64,000 nt of DNA. Source: Nocardia suismassiliense (GTDB taxonomy: Bacteria; Actinomycetota; Actinomycetes; Mycobacteriales; Mycobacteriaceae). The position numbers and the translations under genes were made by a program. Shown in pieces: positions 45,998 through 57,539 of the stretch (within the stretch, counting starts at the first letter, position 1; every line of letters begins with the position of its first letter). The notes under the pieces are model-generated. The model saw nothing but the letters and a program-made list of their open reading frames with translations. It did not search any database and was not told the DNA's origin. The stretch is taken from NCBI RefSeq assembly GCF_900269665.1, contig NZ_LT985361.1, positions 2,187,378-2,251,377 on the forward strand. Reading direction: 5' to 3'.

Positions 45998-46897
45998 TTA
46001 TCCGTAGTAGGTGCGGTGGCGCAAGCTGGCTTGGAGCCTTCCGGCAAGCACACCCGCGTGCAGGGTCCACAAACCGCGCGGGAAGCGATTCCTGGTGAGC
46101 GGAATGAACGGATTGTGCAGCACCACAAGCACAATCGAGAACCACGTCGCCTGGAACGGCAATCGAGGACAGCCGGCAGCCCGATGCTTGACGTACACCT
46201 CGACGGCACCGCGCCCGTAGTTGAGCGCTTGCCGCCAGGTATCGCGGTAGGTCGTGCGCAGCCGGTAGGCGACGAGGGCATCCGCCGAATGGCCGAGGCG
46301 CAACCCCGCTTCCTGTAGCCGCCAGCTGATGTCCACGTCGTCGCCGCCGAAGAGGCTCTCGTCGTATCCGCCGACCTTGTCGAAGGCGGCGCGCCAGTAC
46401 CCGGCGTTGTTGCCGTGCGCGTAGGGCAGGTAATGCGTGGGGAAGCCGTCCGCCGGCGCGGGCATCGGTCGCCAGCGTGCCACCTCCGGGGTGTTGAGCG
46501 TCGTCACCTCGACGGCGCCGCTTACCGCGTCGTAATCGGCGGCGGTCCGCACCATCGCGCTGAGCCAACCGGGATGCACCCGGTCGTCTTGGTCGACGAA
46601 GGCGAGGAAGTCACCCTCCGCCTGCGCCGCCCCGTTGTTGCGCGCGTACGACGGACCCGGTGTGGCGGAGCTGGCCACGTAGCGCAACCGCAATCGCGCG
46701 GTCAGCGGATGTCCGTCGATGTGCTCGGCCAGGCCGTCGCTGGAGCCGTTGTCGCTGATCACGACTTCGTAGGGCCCCTGGTAGTCCTGTTCGGCCAGGC
46801 CGGCGAGTTGTTCGTCCAATTCCGGCAGTCCGTTGAACACCGGGATGACCACCGAGACGAGCTCGGGCTTACGTGCAGGTACGGCTGACGCCGACAT
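45998..46897 (-). CDS. Family 2 glycosyltransferase
   Basis: A 299-aa GT-A fold enzyme. ELVSVVIPVFNGLPELDEQL is the typical start, ISDNGSSDGL and DFLAFVDQDDRVHPGWL hold the nucleotide-sugar and metal-binding Asp residues, and FGGDDVDISWRLQEAG near residue 210 contains the catalytic-type ED/DD motif. A hydrophobic stretch near the C-terminus (ATWFSIVLVVLHNPFIPL) may associate with the membrane. It probably adds a sugar to a cell-wall or exopolysaccharide acceptor; no other glycan genes are nearby. ATG 46897 has AAGGGGG upstream. Confidence 0.88.
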   Translation of the reverse strand: MSASAVPARKPELVSVVIPVFNGLPELDEQLAGLAEQDYQGPYEVVISDNGSSDGLAEHIDGHPLTARLRLRYVASSATPGPSYARNNGAAQAEGDFLAFVDQDDRVHPGWLSAMVRTAADYDAVSGAVEVTTLNTPEVARWRPMPAPADGFPTHYLPYAHGNNAGYWRAAFDKVGGYDESLFGGDDVDISWRLQEAGLRLGHSADALVAYRLRTTYRDTWRQALNYGRGAVEVYVKHRAAGCPRLPFQATWFSIVLVVLHNPFIPLTRNRFPRGLWTLHAGVLAGRLQASLRHRTYYG

Positions 46898-47064
46898 CGA
46901 TTTCCCCCTTGGGCCTCGACGAAGACGCAATCGAGCAGAACCGGCAGGTGGACCGTCCCGCCCGACGGCATCGAGGAACTTGTTCGCGAACTACCCTTCA
47001 GCACAACACTTTTGAAGGTGTTCTCGGACGGCGAAGTATACGCCGGTGTTCCCGCCCGGCGGGG

Positions 47065-49524
47065 TCAGTACGGCCAACTCCAGTCGGCGACCTCGGGAAT
47101 GTCCTCGCCGTGCTCCCTGGTCCAGGCCCGCGCCTCCCACCGCGCGTCCACCATTTCCTGACGCAACCCGGCGGCCCGCTCGCCCAGGCTCGGCACTCGA
47201 TCGATGACGTCCATCACCAGGTGGAACCGATCGAGGTCGTTGAGCATCACCATGTCGAACGGTGTGGTGGTGGTGCCGCGTTCCTTGTAGCCGCGCACGT
47301 GCAGCCCGTCGTGGTTGGCCCGTCGATAGGTGAGCCGGTGCACCAGCCACGGGTAGCCGTGGAACGCGAAGATCACCGGCCGGTCATGGGTGAACAGTGT
47401 GTCGAACTCGCTGTCGGGCAAACCATGTGGGTGTTCGTCCTGCGGTTGCAGACGCATCAGGTCGACCACGTTGACCACCCGGACGCGCAGTGTGGGCAGC
47501 CGGTCCCGCAGAATGGCCGCCGCCGCAAGGGTTTCCAGTGTCGGCACGTCACCGGCGCAGGCCAGCACCACATCCGGGACGGTGCCGAGCTCATCGTTGT
47601 GTCCCGCCCAGTCCCAGATTCCGATGCCGCGGGCGCAGTGCTCGGCCGCGTCGTTCACCGAAAGCCAGTCCGCCTGTGGCTGTTTGCCTGCCACCACCAC
47701 GTTGACGTAATGCCGGGACCGCAGGCAGTGGTCGTAGGTGGACAGCAGCGTGTTGGCGTCCGGCGGCAGATAGACCCGCACGATCGAGGGCTTCTTGTTG
47801 AGCACCACGTCGAGGAAGCCGGGGTCCTGATGGGTGAACCCGTTGTGGTCCTGCCGCCAAACATGCGACGACAGTAGATAATTGAGGCTCGCGATGGGCC
47901 GCCGCCACGGCACCCCCGCGCTGGCGTCGAGCCACTTGGCATGCTGGTTGAACATGGCGTCGACAATGTGGATGAACGCCTCGTAGCAGGTGAATACCCC
48001 GTGCCTGCCGGTGAGCAGGTAACCCTCCAGCAGCCCCTGGCACATGTGCTCGGACAGCACCTCGATCACCCGGCCGGTGCGATCGAGCTTCTCGTCGTAC
48101 TCATCGATCTCGGCCTGCCAGTTGCGGCCGGTCACCTCCAGGATGTCCTGGAGCCGGTTACTGGCCAGCTCGTCGGGCGCGAAGGTGATGAAGTTGTCCG
48201 GGTTGTTCCGGGTGACCTCGCGCAACCAGGCGCCGAGCGCCCTGGTCGCCTCGTGCGAAGACCCACCCGGTGTGGCGACTTCCACTCCGAAATCGCGCCA
48301 GTCCGGCAGGTTCAGATCACGAACGAGCTTGCCGCCGTTGGCAATCGGATTCGCGCTCAGCCGCTGATCGCCCTCGGGCACCTGGTCGAGCAGCTCCGAT
48401 ACCGGCCTGCCCAGCTCGTCGAACAACTCCTCCGGGCGATAGGACCGCAGCCACTGCTCCAGTACCGCTCGATGGCCGGCGTCGGAACGCGCACCAGGCA
48501 GCGGCACCTGATGCGCGCGGAATGTGCCCTCGACGGGATCGCCGTCCACCACGGGCGGACAGGTCCAGCCCTTCGGCGTGCGCAGCACGATCATCGGCCA
48601 CACCGGGCGCGCACCGTCGGTGCCGCCGCGCGCGGCACGCTGGATCTGCGCGATGCGTTCCATGCAGGTGTCCACCGCGACGGCCATCGCCTGGTGCACC
48701 GCGGTGGGGTCACTGCCCGAGACGACGATCGCCTCGTAGCCGTACCCGCGCATCAGCGAGACCAGCTCCTGCTCCGGAATGCGCGCCAGGATGGTCGGAT
48801 TGGCGATCTTGTACTGGTTCAGCGCGAGGATCGGCAGCACCGCGCCGTCGCGCGCAGGGTTGAGGAACTTGTTGGCGTGCCAGCTGGTGGCCAGCGGCCC
48901 GGTCTCCGCCTCACCGTCACCGATCACGCAGAACACTGTGAGATCCGGGTTGTCCAGCGCCGCGCCGAAGGCGTGCAGCAGGGAGTAGCCGAGTTCGCCA
49001 CCCTCGTGGAACGAGCCGGGCGTCTCCGGCGCGCAGTGGCTGGGCACCCCGCCGGGGAAGGAGAACTGCGCGAACAGCGCGCCCATGCCCGCGGCGTCCT
49101 GCGGAATATGGCTGTACAACTCGGAGTACGTGCCCTCCAGCCAGGCGCAGGCGTTCGGTCCCGGCCCACCGTGCCCGGGCCCTGCCACGAAGACCGCGTT
49201 CAGCCCGCGCTGCCGGATCGCCCGATTGGCGTGCACCCACACCAGATTCAAACCGGGCACGGTGCCGAAGTGCCCGAGCAGTCGCGGTTTGATGTGTTCG
49301 GCCTGCAGCGGCTCGCGCAGCAGCGGATTGGCCATCAGATATATCTGCCCGACGGCGAGGTAGTTCGCGGCTCGCCACCACGCGTCGATCGAGGTCAGTT
49401 CGTCGCGGTCCAGCGGGCCCGCGATATCCGTCAGCCGATAGGGCTGCGGGGCGACGCTCTCGCCGCCCGCGCTGCCGACATTGTCGGCGGAGGTATCGCC
49501 ACCCGCGCTTGCCATGTGGGTCAT
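47065..49524 (-). CDS. xfp: Phosphoketolase (xylulose-5-P/fructose-6-P)
   Basis: An 819-aa thiamine diphosphate enzyme that cleaves xylulose 5-phosphate or fructose 6-phosphate with phosphate to acetyl phosphate plus glyceraldehyde 3- or erythrose 4-phosphate. GPGHGGP (115-121), [21 protein letters not shown] (162-182) and the cofactor motif GDGEAETGP (202-210) are all present, and length is normal. ATG 49524 follows GAGGAGA; a much longer frame continues to 49959 and overlaps the divergent FKBP gene. No acetate kinase is adjacent, so the fate of acetyl phosphate cannot be seen here. Confidence 0.95.
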   Translation of the reverse strand: MTHMASAGGDTSADNVGSAGGESVAPQPYRLTDIAGPLDRDELTSIDAWWRAANYLAVGQIYLMANPLLREPLQAEHIKPRLLGHFGTVPGLNLVWVHANRAIRQRGLNAVFVAGPGHGGPGPNACAWLEGTYSELYSHIPQDAAGMGALFAQFSFPGGVPSHCAPETPGSFHEGGELGYSLLHAFGAALDNPDLTVFCVIGDGEAETGPLATSWHANKFLNPARDGAVLPILALNQYKIANPTILARIPEQELVSLMRGYGYEAIVVSGSDPTAVHQAMAVAVDTCMERIAQIQRAARGGTDGARPVWPMIVLRTPKGWTCPPVVDGDPVEGTFRAHQVPLPGARSDAGHRAVLEQWLRSYRPEELFDELGRPVSELLDQVPEGDQRLSANPIANGGKLVRDLNLPDWRDFGVEVATPGGSSHEATRALGAWLREVTRNNPDNFITFAPDELASNRLQDILEVTGRNWQAEIDEYDEKLDRTGRVIEVLSEHMCQGLLEGYLLTGRHGVFTCYEAFIHIVDAMFNQHAKWLDASAGVPWRRPIASLNYLLSSHVWRQDHNGFTHQDPGFLDVVLNKKPSIVRVYLPPDANTLLSTYDHCLRSRHYVNVVVAGKQPQADWLSVNDAAEHCARGIGIWDWAGHNDELGTVPDVVLACAGDVPTLETLAAAAILRDRLPTLRVRVVNVVDLMRLQPQDEHPHGLPDSEFDTLFTHDRPVIFAFHGYPWLVHRLTYRRANHDGLHVRGYKERGTTTTPFDMVMLNDLDRFHLVMDVIDRVPSLGERAAGLRQEMVDARWEARAWTREHGEDIPEVADWSWPY

Positions 49525-49636
49525 GCGCCGACTCTCCTCGTCGTAGGGGGGAGAATTCCACTGCCAGCCTAGTGGCAGTCCGACGCGCGCCGGGTGACTC
49601 GGACATTCGGCGCGATGATGGTCTAGGGTCCGCCGC

Positions 49637-50212
49637 ATGCACACACTCGGCAGGATCATCGGGATCGGCACCATGGCCGCGGCAGCGTTCACTCTGGTCG
49701 CCTGTGGATCGGACGACAAGGCGTCCTCTACTCCTTCCGCTACCGCGCCCGCGAAGAGCCTCTCCCCGACGGCACCGGCTGCGCCGACCCAGAGCAAGGG
49801 CCGGGAATGCACCGCGGAGGACATCGGCGTGAGCGGCGACTTCGGTTCCGCACCGAAGATCACCATCCCGGACAACTGCGATCCGCCCAAGACGCTGATC
49901 ACCAAGGACCTGATCCAGGGCAGCGGCCCCGGCGCCGCCGCCGGCCAGCCGCTCACCATGAACTACGCGCTCGTCACCTGGTCGAACAAGCAGAAGAAGG
50001 ACAGCTCGTTCGACCGCGGCACCCCCTTCCAGCTCACCCTCGGCGGCGGCCAGGTCATCCAGGGCTGGGACGAGGGACTGGTCGGCGTGCAGGAAGGCAC
50101 CCGCAGGCTGCTGATCGTGCCGCCGGACCTCGGCTACGGCGCGGGCGGTCGCGGTATCGCGCCGAACGAGACGCTGGTCTTCGTCACCGACGCGGTATCG
50201 GTGGGCAAGTAG
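49637..50212 (+). CDS. FKBP-type peptidyl-prolyl isomerase, lipoprotein
   Basis: A 191-aa exported isomerase. The N-terminus has a lipobox LVAC with Cys-23 ([11 protein letters not shown]), followed by a Ser/Pro/Ala-rich spacer (to about 55) and an FKBP domain: [61 protein letters not shown]. It should assist folding on the outer face of the membrane. ATG 49637 is leaderless in type: TAGGGT lies seven bases upstream. It is divergent from xfp and upstream of tig. Confidence 0.92.
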   Translation: MHTLGRIIGIGTMAAAAFTLVACGSDDKASSTPSATAPAKSLSPTAPAAPTQSKGRECTAEDIGVSGDFGSAPKITIPDNCDPPKTLITKDLIQGSGPGAAAGQPLTMNYALVTWSNKQKKDSSFDRGTPFQLTLGGGQVIQGWDEGLVGVQEGTRRLLIVPPDLGYGAGGRGIAPNETLVFVTDAVSVGK

Positions 50213-50382
50213 CGGCCCGAAAAGCGGCCGAGTGCAGCGCGCCCCGGCCGGTCAACTAACCTGGTCGGGATGCGTACGCCGCGTCCCTCGCCAGCCCGGC
50301 GGGTGCCGGGGTCCCGGTAGAAGTCCGGGACGACGGGGGATCGCGTCTCAACCAGAACAGACGACGAACAAGGAGCATGTCC

Positions 50383-51783
50383 GTGAAGAGCACCGTCGAG
50401 CAGCTGAGCCCGACCCGGGTCCGGATCAATGTCGAGGTGCCCTTCGAGGAACTGAAGCCGGACTTCGACCGCGCGTACAAGGCACTCGCCAAGCAGGTCA
50501 AGATCCCCGGCTTCCGTCCGGGCAAGGCGCCGGCCAAGTTGCTCGAGGCGCGTCTGGGCCGCGGCGCGGTGCTGGAGCAGGTCGTCAACGACGTGCTGCC
50601 CGGCCGCTACAGCGAGGCCGTCACCGCCGCCGACGTGAAGGTCATCGGCCAGCCCGAGATCGAGATCACCAAGATCGAGGACGGCGAGGAGCTCGCGTTC
50701 ACCGCCGAGGTCGACGTGCGCCCGGAGATCACGCTGCCGGAGTACGAGAACATCGCGGTGACCGTCGACGCCTTCACCATCGGCGACGAGGACATCGAGG
50801 AGCAGCTGCAGTCGCTGCGCCAGCGCTTCGGCACCCTCACCGGGGTCGAGCGCCCGGTCCAGGACGGCGACTTCGTCTCGATCGACCTGTCGGCGACCGT
50901 CGACGGCGAGGACGTGCCCGAGGCGGCCACCACCGGCCTGTCCCACGAGGTCGGCTCCGGCCAGCTCATCGAGGGCCTCGACGAGGCACTGATCGGCCTG
51001 GCCGCCGGTGAGTCCAAGGAGTTCACCTCGACCCTGGTGGCCGGCGAGCACGCGGGCAAGGAAGCCGTCATCAAGGTCACCGTGCAGTCGGTCAAGGAGC
51101 GCGAGCTGCCCGAGGCCGACGACGACTTCGCCCAGCTGGCAAGCGAATTCGACACCCTCGACGAGCTGAAGGAAGACCTGCGCAACCGGGTCGAGCGCAG
51201 CAAGAAGGTGCAGCAGGCCGGCGAGATCCGGGACAAGGTGCTGGAGACCCTGCTCGAGCAGGTCGAGGTGCCGCTGCCCGAGGCCGTCGTGCAGGCCGAG
51301 ATCGACGCCGTCACCCACGACGCGGTGCACGGCTTCGACCACGACGAGGCCAAGCTCGCCGAGGCACTGGAGGCCCAGGGCTCCAGCCGCGAAGAGTTCG
51401 ACAAGGACGCCAAGGAGTCCGCCGAGAAGTCGGTGCGCACCCAGCTGCTGCTGGACGCCATCGCCGAGGCGGAGAACACCCAGGTCGGTCAGGAAGAGCT
51501 CACCGAGCGGATCCTGTTCCAGTCGCAGCGCTACGGCCTGGCGCCGGAGCAGTTCATCCAGCAGGTGCAGCAGGCCGGTCAGCTCGGCGCGATCTTCGCC
51601 GACGTCCGGCGCGGCAAGGCGCTTGCGGGTGTTGTCGGCAAGGTGAAGGTCACCGACTCCGAGGGCAACGTGGTGGACACCGCCGAAATGTTCGGTGCCC
51701 CTGAGGATTCGGCCCCCGAGGTCGAGGCCGAAGGCGTTGCCGAGGTCGAGTCGACCGAGACCGCCGCGGCGAAGGCTGAATAA
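50383..51783 (+). CDS. tig: Trigger factor
   Basis: A 466-aa ribosome-associated chaperone and prolyl isomerase. The N-terminal ribosome-binding domain has [19 protein letters not shown] (GFRxGKxP signature), the FKBP-like domain (about 160-240) has [13 protein letters not shown] and [17 protein letters not shown], and the long helical C-terminal arms are acidic. Start: GTG 50383 stands seven bases after AAGGAG (50370-50375); ATG 50377 is only one base from it and cannot use it. The resulting length of 466 equals that of M. tuberculosis Tig. A hairpin separates it from clpP1. Confidence 0.96.
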   Translation: MKSTVEQLSPTRVRINVEVPFEELKPDFDRAYKALAKQVKIPGFRPGKAPAKLLEARLGRGAVLEQVVNDVLPGRYSEAVTAADVKVIGQPEIEITKIEDGEELAFTAEVDVRPEITLPEYENIAVTVDAFTIGDEDIEEQLQSLRQRFGTLTGVERPVQDGDFVSIDLSATVDGEDVPEAATTGLSHEVGSGQLIEGLDEALIGLAAGESKEFTSTLVAGEHAGKEAVIKVTVQSVKERELPEADDDFAQLASEFDTLDELKEDLRNRVERSKKVQQAGEIRDKVLETLLEQVEVPLPEAVVQAEIDAVTHDAVHGFDHDEAKLAEALEAQGSSREEFDKDAKESAEKSVRTQLLLDAIAEAENTQVGQEELTERILFQSQRYGLAPEQFIQQVQQAGQLGAIFADVRRGKALAGVVGKVKVTDSEGNVVDTAEMFGAPEDSAPEVEAEGVAEVESTETAAAKAE

Positions 51784-51832
51784 GTGCAGAAAGCGCAGCT
51801 GAGCGCTAGCGAAGTTGCGCTGTGAGCGAAGA

Positions 51833-51862
51833 AGGGCGGTACCGGGAGTTCGGTGCCGCCCT
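51833..51862 (+). terminator. Terminator between tig and clpP1
   Basis: AGGGCGGTACCG (51833-51844) pairs with CGGTGCCGCCCT (51851-51862), one T-G pair, loop of 6, followed by GCTTCGTT. The clpP1P2 unit therefore probably has its own promoter. Confidence 0.75.
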
Positions 51863-51936
51863 GCTTCGTTAATGTTTGTGACAACGAACCAGAGATGGCC
51901 GTCGGCCAACGAGCCGGTAAGAAAAGGCAGGTATCC

Positions 51937-52551
51937 GTGACAGTCAATCAGGCAGGGGTCGTCATGACATCCCCGACTGCTGGTCTCAACCTCAGCGATT
52001 CGGTGTACGAGCGACTGCTTCGCGAGCGCATCATCTTCCTCGGCACCCAGGTCGACGACGACATCGCGAACAAGATCTGCGCGCAGATCCTGCTGCTCTC
52101 GGCGGAGGATGCGTCCAAGGACATCAAGCTCTACATCAACTCGCCCGGTGGTTCGGTGACCGCCGGTATGGCCATCTACGACACCATGCAGTTCGCCGAG
52201 TGCGATATCGCCACGTTCGGCATGGGCTTGGCCGCGTCGATGGGGCAGTTCCTGCTCACCGCAGGCACCAAGGGCAAGCGCCACGCACTGCCACACGCGC
52301 GGATCATGATGCACCAGCCGTCGGCGGGCATCGGTGGTTCCGCCGCCGACATCGCGATCATGGCCGAGCAGTTCGCGCACACCAAGCGCGAGCTCAACGA
52401 GCTGCAGGCGCTGCACACCGGCAAGTCCGTGGAACAGGTCACCATCGACGCCGACCGCGACCGCTGGTTCACCGCCAAGCAGGCGCTCGAGTACGGCTTC
52501 ATCGATCACGTGATCGGCCATGCGAACCAGGCCAACGGCGCAGGCAACTAG
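51937..52551 (+). CDS. clpP1: ATP-dependent Clp protease proteolytic subunit 1
   Basis: A 204-aa serine peptidase of family S14. The nucleophile lies in [13 protein letters not shown], the catalytic His in [11 protein letters not shown] and the Asp in the following helix; [16 protein letters not shown] is the substrate groove. It forms a mixed ring with ClpP2 and degrades unfolded or tagged proteins fed by ClpX or ClpC. GTG 51937 (AAGGCAGG upstream) is chosen; ATG 51964 with AGGGG upstream would be 9 residues shorter. An inverted repeat TTCGTT-N12-AACGAA (51865-51888) lies in its leader. Confidence 0.95.
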   Translation: MTVNQAGVVMTSPTAGLNLSDSVYERLLRERIIFLGTQVDDDIANKICAQILLLSAEDASKDIKLYINSPGGSVTAGMAIYDTMQFAECDIATFGMGLAASMGQFLLTAGTKGKRHALPHARIMMHQPSAGIGGSAADIAIMAEQFAHTKRELNELQALHTGKSVEQVTIDADRDRWFTAKQALEYGFIDHVIGHANQANGAGN

Positions 52552-52619
52552 GCGCCATCCGGACTCTTTCGTCCGTTCAGCGCATCAGCCGCTTTCCCAC
52601 ACAGACTTTGGAGACGAAG

Positions 52620-53291
52620 ATGGCCAACCAGTTTGACCCACGCGCAGGCCTCGGCGGTATGGCACCGCAGGGCGTCCAGTCGCGCTACATCCTGCCGTCG
52701 TTCATCGAGCACTCGAGCTTCGGCGTCAAGGAATCGAACCCGTACAACAAGCTGTTCGAGGAGCGCATCATCTTCCTCGGCGTGCAGGTGGACGACGCCT
52801 CGGCGAACGATGTCATGGCGCAGCTGCTGGTGCTGGAGTCGCTCGACCCCGACCGTGACATCACCATGTACATCAACTCGCCCGGTGGCTCGTTCACCTC
52901 GCTGATGGCCATCTACGACACCATGCAGTACGTGCGTGCCGATGTCGCGACTGTCTGCCTCGGCCAGGCCGCCTCGGCCGCCGCCGTGCTGCTCGCCGCC
53001 GGTACCCCCGGCAAGCGCGCCTGCCTGCCCAACGCCCGCGTGCTGATCCACCAGCCGTCGCTCGAGGGTGGCATCCAGGGTCAGGTGTCGGATCTGGAGA
53101 TCCAGGCCGCCGAGATCGAGCGCATGCGTCGCCTGATGGAGACCACGCTGGCCCGCCACACCGGTAAGGACGCGGATCAGATCCGCAAGGACACCGACCG
53201 CGACAAGATCCTCACGGCCGAAGACGCCAAGGAATACGGGATCATCGACCAGGTGTTCGATTACCGCAAGCTCAGCGCGCAGAAGAAGTGA
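52620..53291 (+). CDS. clpP2: ATP-dependent Clp protease proteolytic subunit 2
   Basis: A 223-aa S14 peptidase, partner of ClpP1. The catalytic residues are in [16 protein letters not shown] (Ser), [14 protein letters not shown] (His) and the downstream Asp of the handle; [19 protein letters not shown] matches the groove. The two rings assemble as a hetero-tetradecamer in actinobacteria. ATG 52620 has GGAGA upstream and 68 bases separate it from clpP1, so they are most likely one transcript. Confidence 0.96.
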   Translation: MANQFDPRAGLGGMAPQGVQSRYILPSFIEHSSFGVKESNPYNKLFEERIIFLGVQVDDASANDVMAQLLVLESLDPDRDITMYINSPGGSFTSLMAIYDTMQYVRADVATVCLGQAASAAAVLLAAGTPGKRACLPNARVLIHQPSLEGGIQGQVSDLEIQAAEIERMRRLMETTLARHTGKDADQIRKDTDRDKILTAEDAKEYGIIDQVFDYRKLSAQKK

Positions 53292-53739
53292 TCGCGTCGT
53301 GCGAATCGCCGACCCCGGCGGCGATTCGCTCGTAAATTGCTGTACCCCAGGGATATCCGGCCGGGAAGTGCGCCCAGTGGCGTGCTGCCCGGCCGGACTG
53401 CTCCAGTGACACGGCGGGCCCGGAAACGCTCGGGTCCACAGCCCCGATGAAACAAGCGGCCGGCGCACGAAATGGCTGCTGAACGGACGTAACGCGCTCC
53501 GGTGTCGTGAGAACTCGCACAACCCGGCGGAGAAACATGCTCGAGTTGTCGACCTCCATCGCACACACCAGGTACGGTCAACCTAGGGACCTTTGCTCCC
53601 GGTTGACAGCACTGCCTCACCCGCCGGAACCGGTCGATGCGTTTGCGATCACAGCCGGTGGCGCGGACAAGCAAGGCGGCAGATAGCTGGCAACCTGGAC
53701 GGACGGTTGCACGCGGACAAGGAAGTAGGGACCCACGAG
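53292..53739. other. Intergenic region between clpP2 and clpX
   Basis: About 450 bases without a supported gene. TACGGT at 53575-53580 could be a -10 and a TTGACA occurs at 53602-53607, but I cannot join them into one convincing promoter. The region presumably holds the clpX promoter and the end of the clpP transcript. No long hairpin noticed. Confidence 0.4.
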
Positions 53740-55020
<1,281 letters not shown>

Positions 55021-55041
55021 TCCCCTCGACAGAGCTGAGAG

Positions 55042-55068
55042 AAGCCATCGCGCAGTGCGCGGTGGCTT
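55042..55068 (+). terminator. Terminator after clpX
   Basis: AAGCCATCGCGC (55042-55053) pairs with GCGCGGTGGCTT (55057-55068), one T-G pair, 3-base loop, followed by CTTTCGTT. Confidence 0.75.
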
Positions 55069-55245
55069 CTTTCGTTCCAACAGGAAATAAATCTGCACCG
55101 ATTAGGTGTAGGTCGGGTGTGGAATGGGTAACCCGCCTTCAGGGTTGAGCGAACAGCCTAGTTCTGGTGCTCATTGTCAGCCCGGGACGCAACGCATTGC
55201 CGGCAATAGACGTCAATTGCCGTGCGCGACAGGACCGAGATCCGC

Positions 55246-55710
55246 ATGTCGTCAACTCTTGCTACTCCTGCAAGCCCCGCAACCACCACGTCGAGACCCG
55301 ACCCCAGGGCGAGTCGAGGTGTGGCACCGAGTCGAGCAGTGTTGCCGAGTCGTACCGAACCGGAAGCTCGACTGCATGTTTCCGTGACCGCGCCGAGCGA
55401 GACAGTAACGCTGTGTGCCGTCGCGGGTGAAGTGGACTTCTATACCGTCGACCAGTTCCGGTCCCAACTGATCGGGTCGCTCAATACCGCTGCGCCACTG
55501 GTGGTCGTCGATCTGTCCCAGGTGACGTTCTTCGGCGTCGCCGGCCTGCACGTGCTGATCGAGGCGCGAAGCTGGGCCGAGCACACCGATCGCCGGATTC
55601 GGCTGGTCACCGGTCCTCGCTGTGTCGACCGGTTGCTGGCGGTCGCCGGCGATTTCGTCGCCTTCGACACCGCAGCCAACCTCGCCGAAGCGCTGCTCGG
55701 CGCCGCCTAG
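55246..55710 (+). CDS. STAS-domain anti-sigma factor antagonist-like protein
   Basis: A 154-aa protein: about 55 Pro/Ser/Thr/Arg-rich residues, then a STAS domain (SETVTLCAVAGEVDFYTVDQF, VVVDLSQVTFFGVAGLHVLIEA). Anti-sigma antagonists are switched by phosphorylation of a Ser in a D-S/T-x-G loop; here the loop reads F-G-V-A-G and has no Ser or Thr, so this copy cannot be switched that way. No anti-sigma gene is adjacent. ATG 55246 has AGGA about 11 bases upstream. Confidence 0.8.
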   Translation: MSSTLATPASPATTTSRPDPRASRGVAPSRAVLPSRTEPEARLHVSVTAPSETVTLCAVAGEVDFYTVDQFRSQLIGSLNTAAPLVVVDLSQVTFFGVAGLHVLIEARSWAEHTDRRIRLVTGPRCVDRLLAVAGDFVAFDTAANLAEALLGAA

Positions 55711-55746
55711 TTATCGGGACACGGCGGCGGTCACTACGATTCGATC

Positions 55747-56025
55747 ATGTTTGCCCGCCGCCGCCTCGAGCGGAAGATTGATGCGCTGAACTTCAAAACG
55801 GATCTGATCCTCGAGCATCTGGGGATCCAGGAGCTGCCGCCCATGCCCGCCGAGCCGGTCCGGGTTGTGTCTTCTCACGCTCGACCCGCATCCTTCAGCT
55901 TCGCCGAGATCGACGCACTTCTGGCTGATGGCAAGAAGATTCATGCGATCAAGCGGTATCGAGAGCTGACCGGCTGCGGGCTCAAAGAAGCTAAAGACGC
56001 TGTCGAACAGCGCTATCCGTACTGA
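55747..56025 (+). CDS. Small protein with ribosomal L7/L12 C-terminal-like domain
   Basis: A 92-aa protein. The C-terminal 45 residues (KKIHAIKRYRELTGCGLKEA, then KDAVE) match the KIxxIKxVRxxTGLGLKEAKDxVE pattern of the L7/L12 C-terminal domain. The N-terminal part is a short basic helix (FARRRLERKIDAL) and a Pro-rich linker, not the L7/L12 dimerisation domain. Such stand-alone proteins occur in actinobacteria without assigned function. ATG 55747 has no ribosome site; TACGAT six bases before it indicates a leaderless mRNA. Confidence 0.75.
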   Translation: MFARRRLERKIDALNFKTDLILEHLGIQELPPMPAEPVRVVSSHARPASFSFAEIDALLADGKKIHAIKRYRELTGCGLKEAKDAVEQRYPY

Positions 56026-56080
56026 GTTGCGGTGCAGGCGAACTGAGTTGCCGCGCAGGCGGCGCTAGCGCCGGTTCTCA

Positions 56081-56533
56081 TTACAGCGGCACCGGCCGCT
56101 CGTGCACCACATGTTTCATCACCAGCGTCGACGTCAAGTGCTGCACGCCGGGCAGCGTGGCCAGCTTCTCGTCGTAAAGCTGTTGGAACGCAGGCAGATC
56201 CGCCGCGACGATGCGCAGCAGAAAATCCGGATCTCCGAACAATCGTTGAGCCTGCAATACATGCGGTATCTCCGCGACGGCCTGCTCGAACGCGGCCACC
56301 GTCGTGCGATCCTCCTGGCGCATGGTGACGAAAACCAGCGCCTCGAATGTCAGCCCGACAGCTGCCGCGTCGACCAGCGCGCGGTAACCGCGGATCACAC
56401 CGGTTCGTTCCAACTCCCGCAGCCGACGGTGACACGGCGACAGGCTCAGCCGTACCCGGGCGGCGAGTTCGGTGATCGTCAAACGCCCGTTGTGCTGTAG
56501 CTCCGCAAGAATCTTCCGGTCGACGCGATCCAT
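56081..56533 (-). CDS. Lrp/AsnC-family regulator
   Basis: A 150-aa regulator. The HTH (about 4-55) reads DRKILAELQHNGRLTITELAARVRLS and SPCHRRLRELERTGVIRGY, and the C-terminal RAM domain (about 65-140) is the amino acid-binding dimer fold (VHVLQAQRLFGDPDFLLRI-like). It is divergent from a LysE-type exporter, a standard pairing in which the regulator senses the exported amino acid. A GGAAG-ATC-CTTCC repeat (56536-56548) lies just before its start codon. Confidence 0.9.
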   Translation of the reverse strand: MDRVDRKILAELQHNGRLTITELAARVRLSLSPCHRRLRELERTGVIRGYRALVDAAAVGLTFEALVFVTMRQEDRTTVAAFEQAVAEIPHVLQAQRLFGDPDFLLRIVAADLPAFQQLYDEKLATLPGVQHLTSTLVMKHVVHERPVPL

Positions 56534-56643
56534 GCGGAAGATCCTTCCACAAACGGTCGCTCAACTGCGAATACTTGGAATCACCTCCCCGTCGATCCCG
56601 CCTATTCTTCCTGCGGGTATTCATTCGAAGGGAGCAACTCCGC

Positions 56644-57261
56644 ATGGCAGTCGGGTACATCGCCGCGTTCTGGACCGTCTCGGTCCTGCTGATCCTCGTG
56701 CCCGGGGCGGACTGGGCCTACGCGATCGCCGCAGGTCTGCGGGAACGTTCGGTGCTGCCCGCCGTCGGGGGACTGCTGCTCGGTTACGTCGCACTGACCG
56801 CAGTCGTCGCGGCCGGTGTCGCCGCGGTCGTCGACCGCAATCCCGTTGTGCTGACCGCACTTACCGTCTTCGGCGGCCTCTCCCTGATGTGGCTCGGCGG
56901 CACCACCCTCGCCACCGCCGGCACCCCCGCCACCCTCCCCGAACAGACCAACCCCGCCCCGTGGGGCGCCAGCGTCCTGCGCGGCATCGGCATCAGCGGC
57001 CTCAACCCCAAAGCCATCCTGCTCTTCCTCGCCCTGCTCCCACAGTTCACCGACCGCACCGGCTCCTGGCCCCTAGCCGCCCAAATCGGCACCCTCGGCC
57101 TCATCCACACCCTCAGCTGCGCCGCCATCTACCTCTGCGTCGGCACCCTCGCCCGCACCGTCCTCCGCGCCCGCCCCACCGCCGCCCGCCTGGTCACCCG
57201 CATCTCCGGCATAGCCATGATCATCATCGGCACCCTCCTCCTCCTGGAACGCCTGCTGTGA
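56644..57261 (+). CDS. LysE/RhtB-family amino acid exporter
   Basis: A 205-aa membrane protein with about six helices. The conserved N-terminal motif is present (LLILVPGADWAYAIAAGLRERS, the PGP-like GPN/D region of LysE), and GISGLNPKAILLFLALLPQF holds the NPK motif of the fifth helix. It should export an amino acid or homoserine-like compound. ATG 56644 follows AAGGGAG; an upstream in-frame start at 56575 overlaps the promoter. Divergent Lrp/AsnC gene suggests regulation by the same amino acid. Confidence 0.9.
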   Translation: MAVGYIAAFWTVSVLLILVPGADWAYAIAAGLRERSVLPAVGGLLLGYVALTAVVAAGVAAVVDRNPVVLTALTVFGGLSLMWLGGTTLATAGTPATLPEQTNPAPWGASVLRGIGISGLNPKAILLFLALLPQFTDRTGSWPLAAQIGTLGLIHTLSCAAIYLCVGTLARTVLRARPTAARLVTRISGIAMIIIGTLLLLERLL

Positions 57262-57539
57262 GCTGCGCCGAGTGGGTTCAGGAAAGTCTCCGAGAGATTT
57301 TGTTAACGGATTGTGGGGGAGGGGCGATGTAGTGGTTGTGGGGTTTCTTTCGGTGTCCCTCGCTGCCGCGGATTTCGCGGGTTCCGACTGTGTCGGCGGC
57401 GTGGCGGGCGCTCCGGGTTTCCTCCGGTAGGTAAAGGGTCGCGGGTGACAACACCTGCAGGCATCCGCGGTTCGTGCGATCCCTGCCCCGAGGTTGGCTT
57501 CGACGGCAACCTTGGGGCAGTTTCATGTCCAGGGGACGG

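Noticed and set aside
47941..49572. 543-codon frame antisense to xfp
   Set aside because: Opposes a complete phosphoketolase with all motifs; no independent evidence of coding.
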